Of a stretch of DNA of 64,000 bases, positions 62,671 through 64,000 are shown piece by piece; within the stretch, counting starts at the first letter, position 1; every line of letters begins with the position of its first letter. The DNA is from Methanococcoides methylutens MM1 (GTDB taxonomy: Archaea > Halobacteriota > Methanosarcinia > Methanosarcinales > Methanosarcinaceae): assembly GCF_000970325.1 (NCBI RefSeq), contig NZ_CP009518.1:1054001-1118000 (forward strand). The letters run 5' to 3'. The notes beneath the pieces were generated by a model that saw only the letters and a program-made list of their open reading frames with translations, ran no database searches and was not told the origin of the DNA. The position numbers and the translations under genes are program-made.

Positions 62671-62834
62671 AGGATTACAAATTCTCTTTCTTCTTCTTCT
62701 TCTTCTTCTTCTTCATACACTTCACAGACTTCTTCACCAGCTACCAAATAACAAAACTAGATTACTGTAAAGTATAAACGTCCAAAAATAATATATAGTG
62801 ATTTTCCGACTTTATAATGAGGGAGTGATATTAG
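62671..62834. other. Intergenic region with TTC repeat and TATA box
   Basis: (TTC)9 at 62689-62715. Further right, AATAATATATAG near 62788-62799 is a likely TATA box for the small gene at 62835. Confidence 0.55.
62689..62715. repeat. (TTC)9 microsatellite
   Basis: Nine TTC units; the second such run in the window, after the one at 29535. Confidence 0.9.
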
Positions 62835-63086
62835 ATGAAAGAAAATAGTAGAGGCTTACCTATTATAGGAGCACTGATTGGTGGAACTGTTGGATATCTA
62901 CTAAGACCAAGTGCTCCACTAGTGGGTCAACTACCATTCGATGTGGTCATTACCAGGGGAAGTAACCTACAGGGCTTAGAGAGGATGGTAATACCAACAG
63001 CAGAAGCATCTTTTAACTACATTGTAGCAGGCGTAATTATAGGTGCAATACTGTTCTGGATAATAAGCATCCAATTAAAGAAATAA
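62835..63086 (+). CDS. Small two-helix membrane protein
   Basis: 83 residues. Helices 8-25 ('LPIIGALIGGTVGYLL') and 60-78 ('FNYIVAGVIIGAILFWII'), with a loop of about 35 residues between them. GAGGGAGTGATATTAG precedes the ATG. No family recognised. Both termini are predicted on the same side. Confidence 0.6.
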   Translation: MKENSRGLPIIGALIGGTVGYLLRPSAPLVGQLPFDVVITRGSNLQGLERMVIPTAEASFNYIVAGVIIGAILFWIISIQLKK

Positions 63087-63195
63087 GATATATCAAAACC
63101 AATTACAATAGATTTAATTTTTTATATGGTTTGCTGGTTTGACCAGAGATCTGATCAAACCACAGCAACTTCCAGAAAATGGGATAGTCAGGACC

Positions 63196-63363
63196 TCAAA
63201 AGAGGTTGACATAAGATGAAAGCCTGAGGAAGGCAGCAAATGCGATGGACATTGTAAGTGTGGCAATGAATGCGGTGTTGCCATCAATGTTAAGTCCTCC
63301 AGTTGTCCATTCAAGGATGCGGTCTTCTTCGTCCATCATGGAACCTTCGTAGTATGTGTCCAT
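63196..63363 (-). CDS. 55-residue membrane microprotein
   Basis: Starts MDTYYEGSMMDEEDR and ends 'RLSSYVNLF'. Acidic N-terminal part, then 'TAFIATLTMSIAFAAFLRL', a weak membrane helix. GGAGGAAAG is 6 bases before the ATG, a strong site, so the gene is probably real. Convergent with the two-helix protein and divergent from the MgtE-like gene. Unknown function. Confidence 0.65.
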   Translation of the reverse strand: MDTYYEGSMMDEEDRILEWTTGGLNIDGNTAFIATLTMSIAFAAFLRLSSYVNLF

Positions 63364-63612
63364 TTATTCTTTCCTCCGAAATTGTGTTAATTGTTTTATT
63401 GATGATTATTAATTGTCACGATTAATCATCAAACATATTATAACGATTAATCATTTATAAGGTTTTCTATTCTACACAACTTCGTACACTTTTTCAGCGT
63501 TTTATATATCCCCGGTAGGAGTTAAGAGGCATAAGCTCCAAACCATCGAAAATCAACTCTTGCCCCAAACCTCTCACAAATCGTTTAATACTAAAAGTAC
63601 AAATAGCAGACT

Positions 63613-64000
63613 ATGTCTCACAGCTCCCACGCTGAAGAGGACGACGATGTTGAGATCGAAGAGGAATACCTGGGAGATTATGCCAGTGTTCGGTCTATTG
63701 TGAAGGAGGCATTGCCGTTCCAGCTTATTGCTACGTTAGGAGGAGCTGTGGCCGGGCTTATACTTACGGGGATGACGGAGGAGCTTGAGCTTATTCCGGG
63801 GCTGATCGTAATTTATCCGGCGGTCCTGGGGATGCGTGGGAACATTTCGTGTACTCTGGGGTCACGGCTTGGGAGTGCTATTCATATGGGTCTTATTACT
63901 AAGATCGAGAGAAATCCGGAGCTTACCAATAATATTCTGGGGTCTTTGATACTCGGTTTTATTCTGTCTATCGTTCTGGGTATACTGGGACATGGCATGA
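63613..64000 (+). CDS. MgtE/SLC41-like divalent cation transporter, N-terminal part
   Basis: Gene runs off the window. 129 residues are seen: an acidic cytosolic start ('EEDDDVEIEEEYLGDY'), then 'IVKEALPFQLIATLGGAVAG', 'IPGLIVIYPAVLGMRGNISC' and 'TLGSRLGSAIHMGLI'. The P-A-V-L-G-x-R-G-N segment is the conserved pore region of MgtE membrane domains (Mg or other divalent metals). It lacks the N-terminal N and CBS domains of bacterial MgtE, as usual for archaeal half-size forms. No Shine-Dalgarno; probably leaderless. Confidence 0.82.
   Translation, partial: MSHSSHAEEDDDVEIEEEYLGDYASVRSIVKEALPFQLIATLGGAVAGLILTGMTEELELIPGLIVIYPAVLGMRGNISCTLGSRLGSAIHMGLITKIERNPELTNNILGSLILGFILSIVLGILGHGM

Noticed and set aside
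62690-62790. Antisense frame with a poly-Glu run, similar to the one at 29505
   Set aside because: It would cover the promoter of the gene at 62835, has no start and its sequence outside the Glu run is not protein-like enough; I treat the TTC repeat as simple sequence.
1-64000. tRNA, rRNA and insertion-sequence search by eye
   Set aside because: I looked for T-loop and acceptor-stem patterns in every gap and for transposase motifs in all long frames and found none; a covariance-model search would be decisive.

Overview
The window is a methanogenic archaeon chromosome, almost certainly a member of the Methanosarcinaceae (Methanococcoides/Methanolobus/Methanosarcina group; I cannot fix the genus). 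The evidence is methanogenesis marker protein 11, digeranylgeranylglycerophospholipid reductase, NMD3, TFE, the proteasome beta subunit, the aCPSF1/FttA ribonuclease, archaeal TATA boxes, an indolepyruvate:ferredoxin oxidoreductase operon, Isf-type flavoproteins and a PGF-CTERM surface protein. None of the roughly 70 genes I could terminate with confidence ends in TAG. This fits a lineage in which UAG encodes pyrrolysine.

Layout. 1-1.1 kb: the end of an alpha/beta hydrolase and an isolated acyltransferase. 1.3-10 kb: core genes, all on + except the HAD gene: lipid reductase, nmd3, an ATP-grasp enzyme with a probable CTG start, tfe (preceded by four 17-bp tandem repeats), an HD protein, psmB, fttA, a HAD phosphatase, and a coupled microprotein plus ubiquitin-like protein. 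10-16.2 kb: a regulator, a DUF2117 protein and two tandem copies of a [38-aa microprotein + sodium/solute symporter] unit. 16.4-24.4 kb: a MobB-MoaE fusion, radC, a marR/RibD-like/uvrA2 operon, and mmp11 coupled to an orphan IorA-like protein. 24.5-28.6 kb: a glycine-betaine type ABC transporter with two binding proteins, whose ATPase has no standard start codon. 28.8-35.3 kb: mixed redox and repair genes. 35.4-39.5 kb: the complete pstSCAB-phoU phosphate operon. 39.8-48 kb: pyrC, a KaiC-like ATPase, a DUF1614 membrane protein interrupted by an in-frame UAG, an HxlR/flavin/ferredoxin redox group and two tiny genes. 46.8-50.6 kb: iorA-iorB-paaK. 51-64 kb: a third microprotein-symporter pair, a PAS histidine kinase, an acyl-CoA synthetase fused to an excisionase-type DNA-binding domain, membrane proteins, a cysteine-free MsrA homologue, a PGF-CTERM protein and the start of an MgtE-like transporter.

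Functional themes are osmolyte and solute uptake (ABC betaine system, three sodium symporters), phosphate acquisition, 2-oxoacid/aryl-acid metabolism through ferredoxin (IorAB with aryl-CoA ligase), archaeal RNA and protein turnover, and redox defence. The features most worth a second look are the UAG-interrupted DUF1614 gene, the MsrA homologue with Ser in place of its catalytic Cys, the HTH-acyl-CoA synthetase fusion, the repeated microprotein-symporter pairing, and the probable non-standard starts of the betaine ATPase (ATT) and the ATP-grasp gene (CTG).
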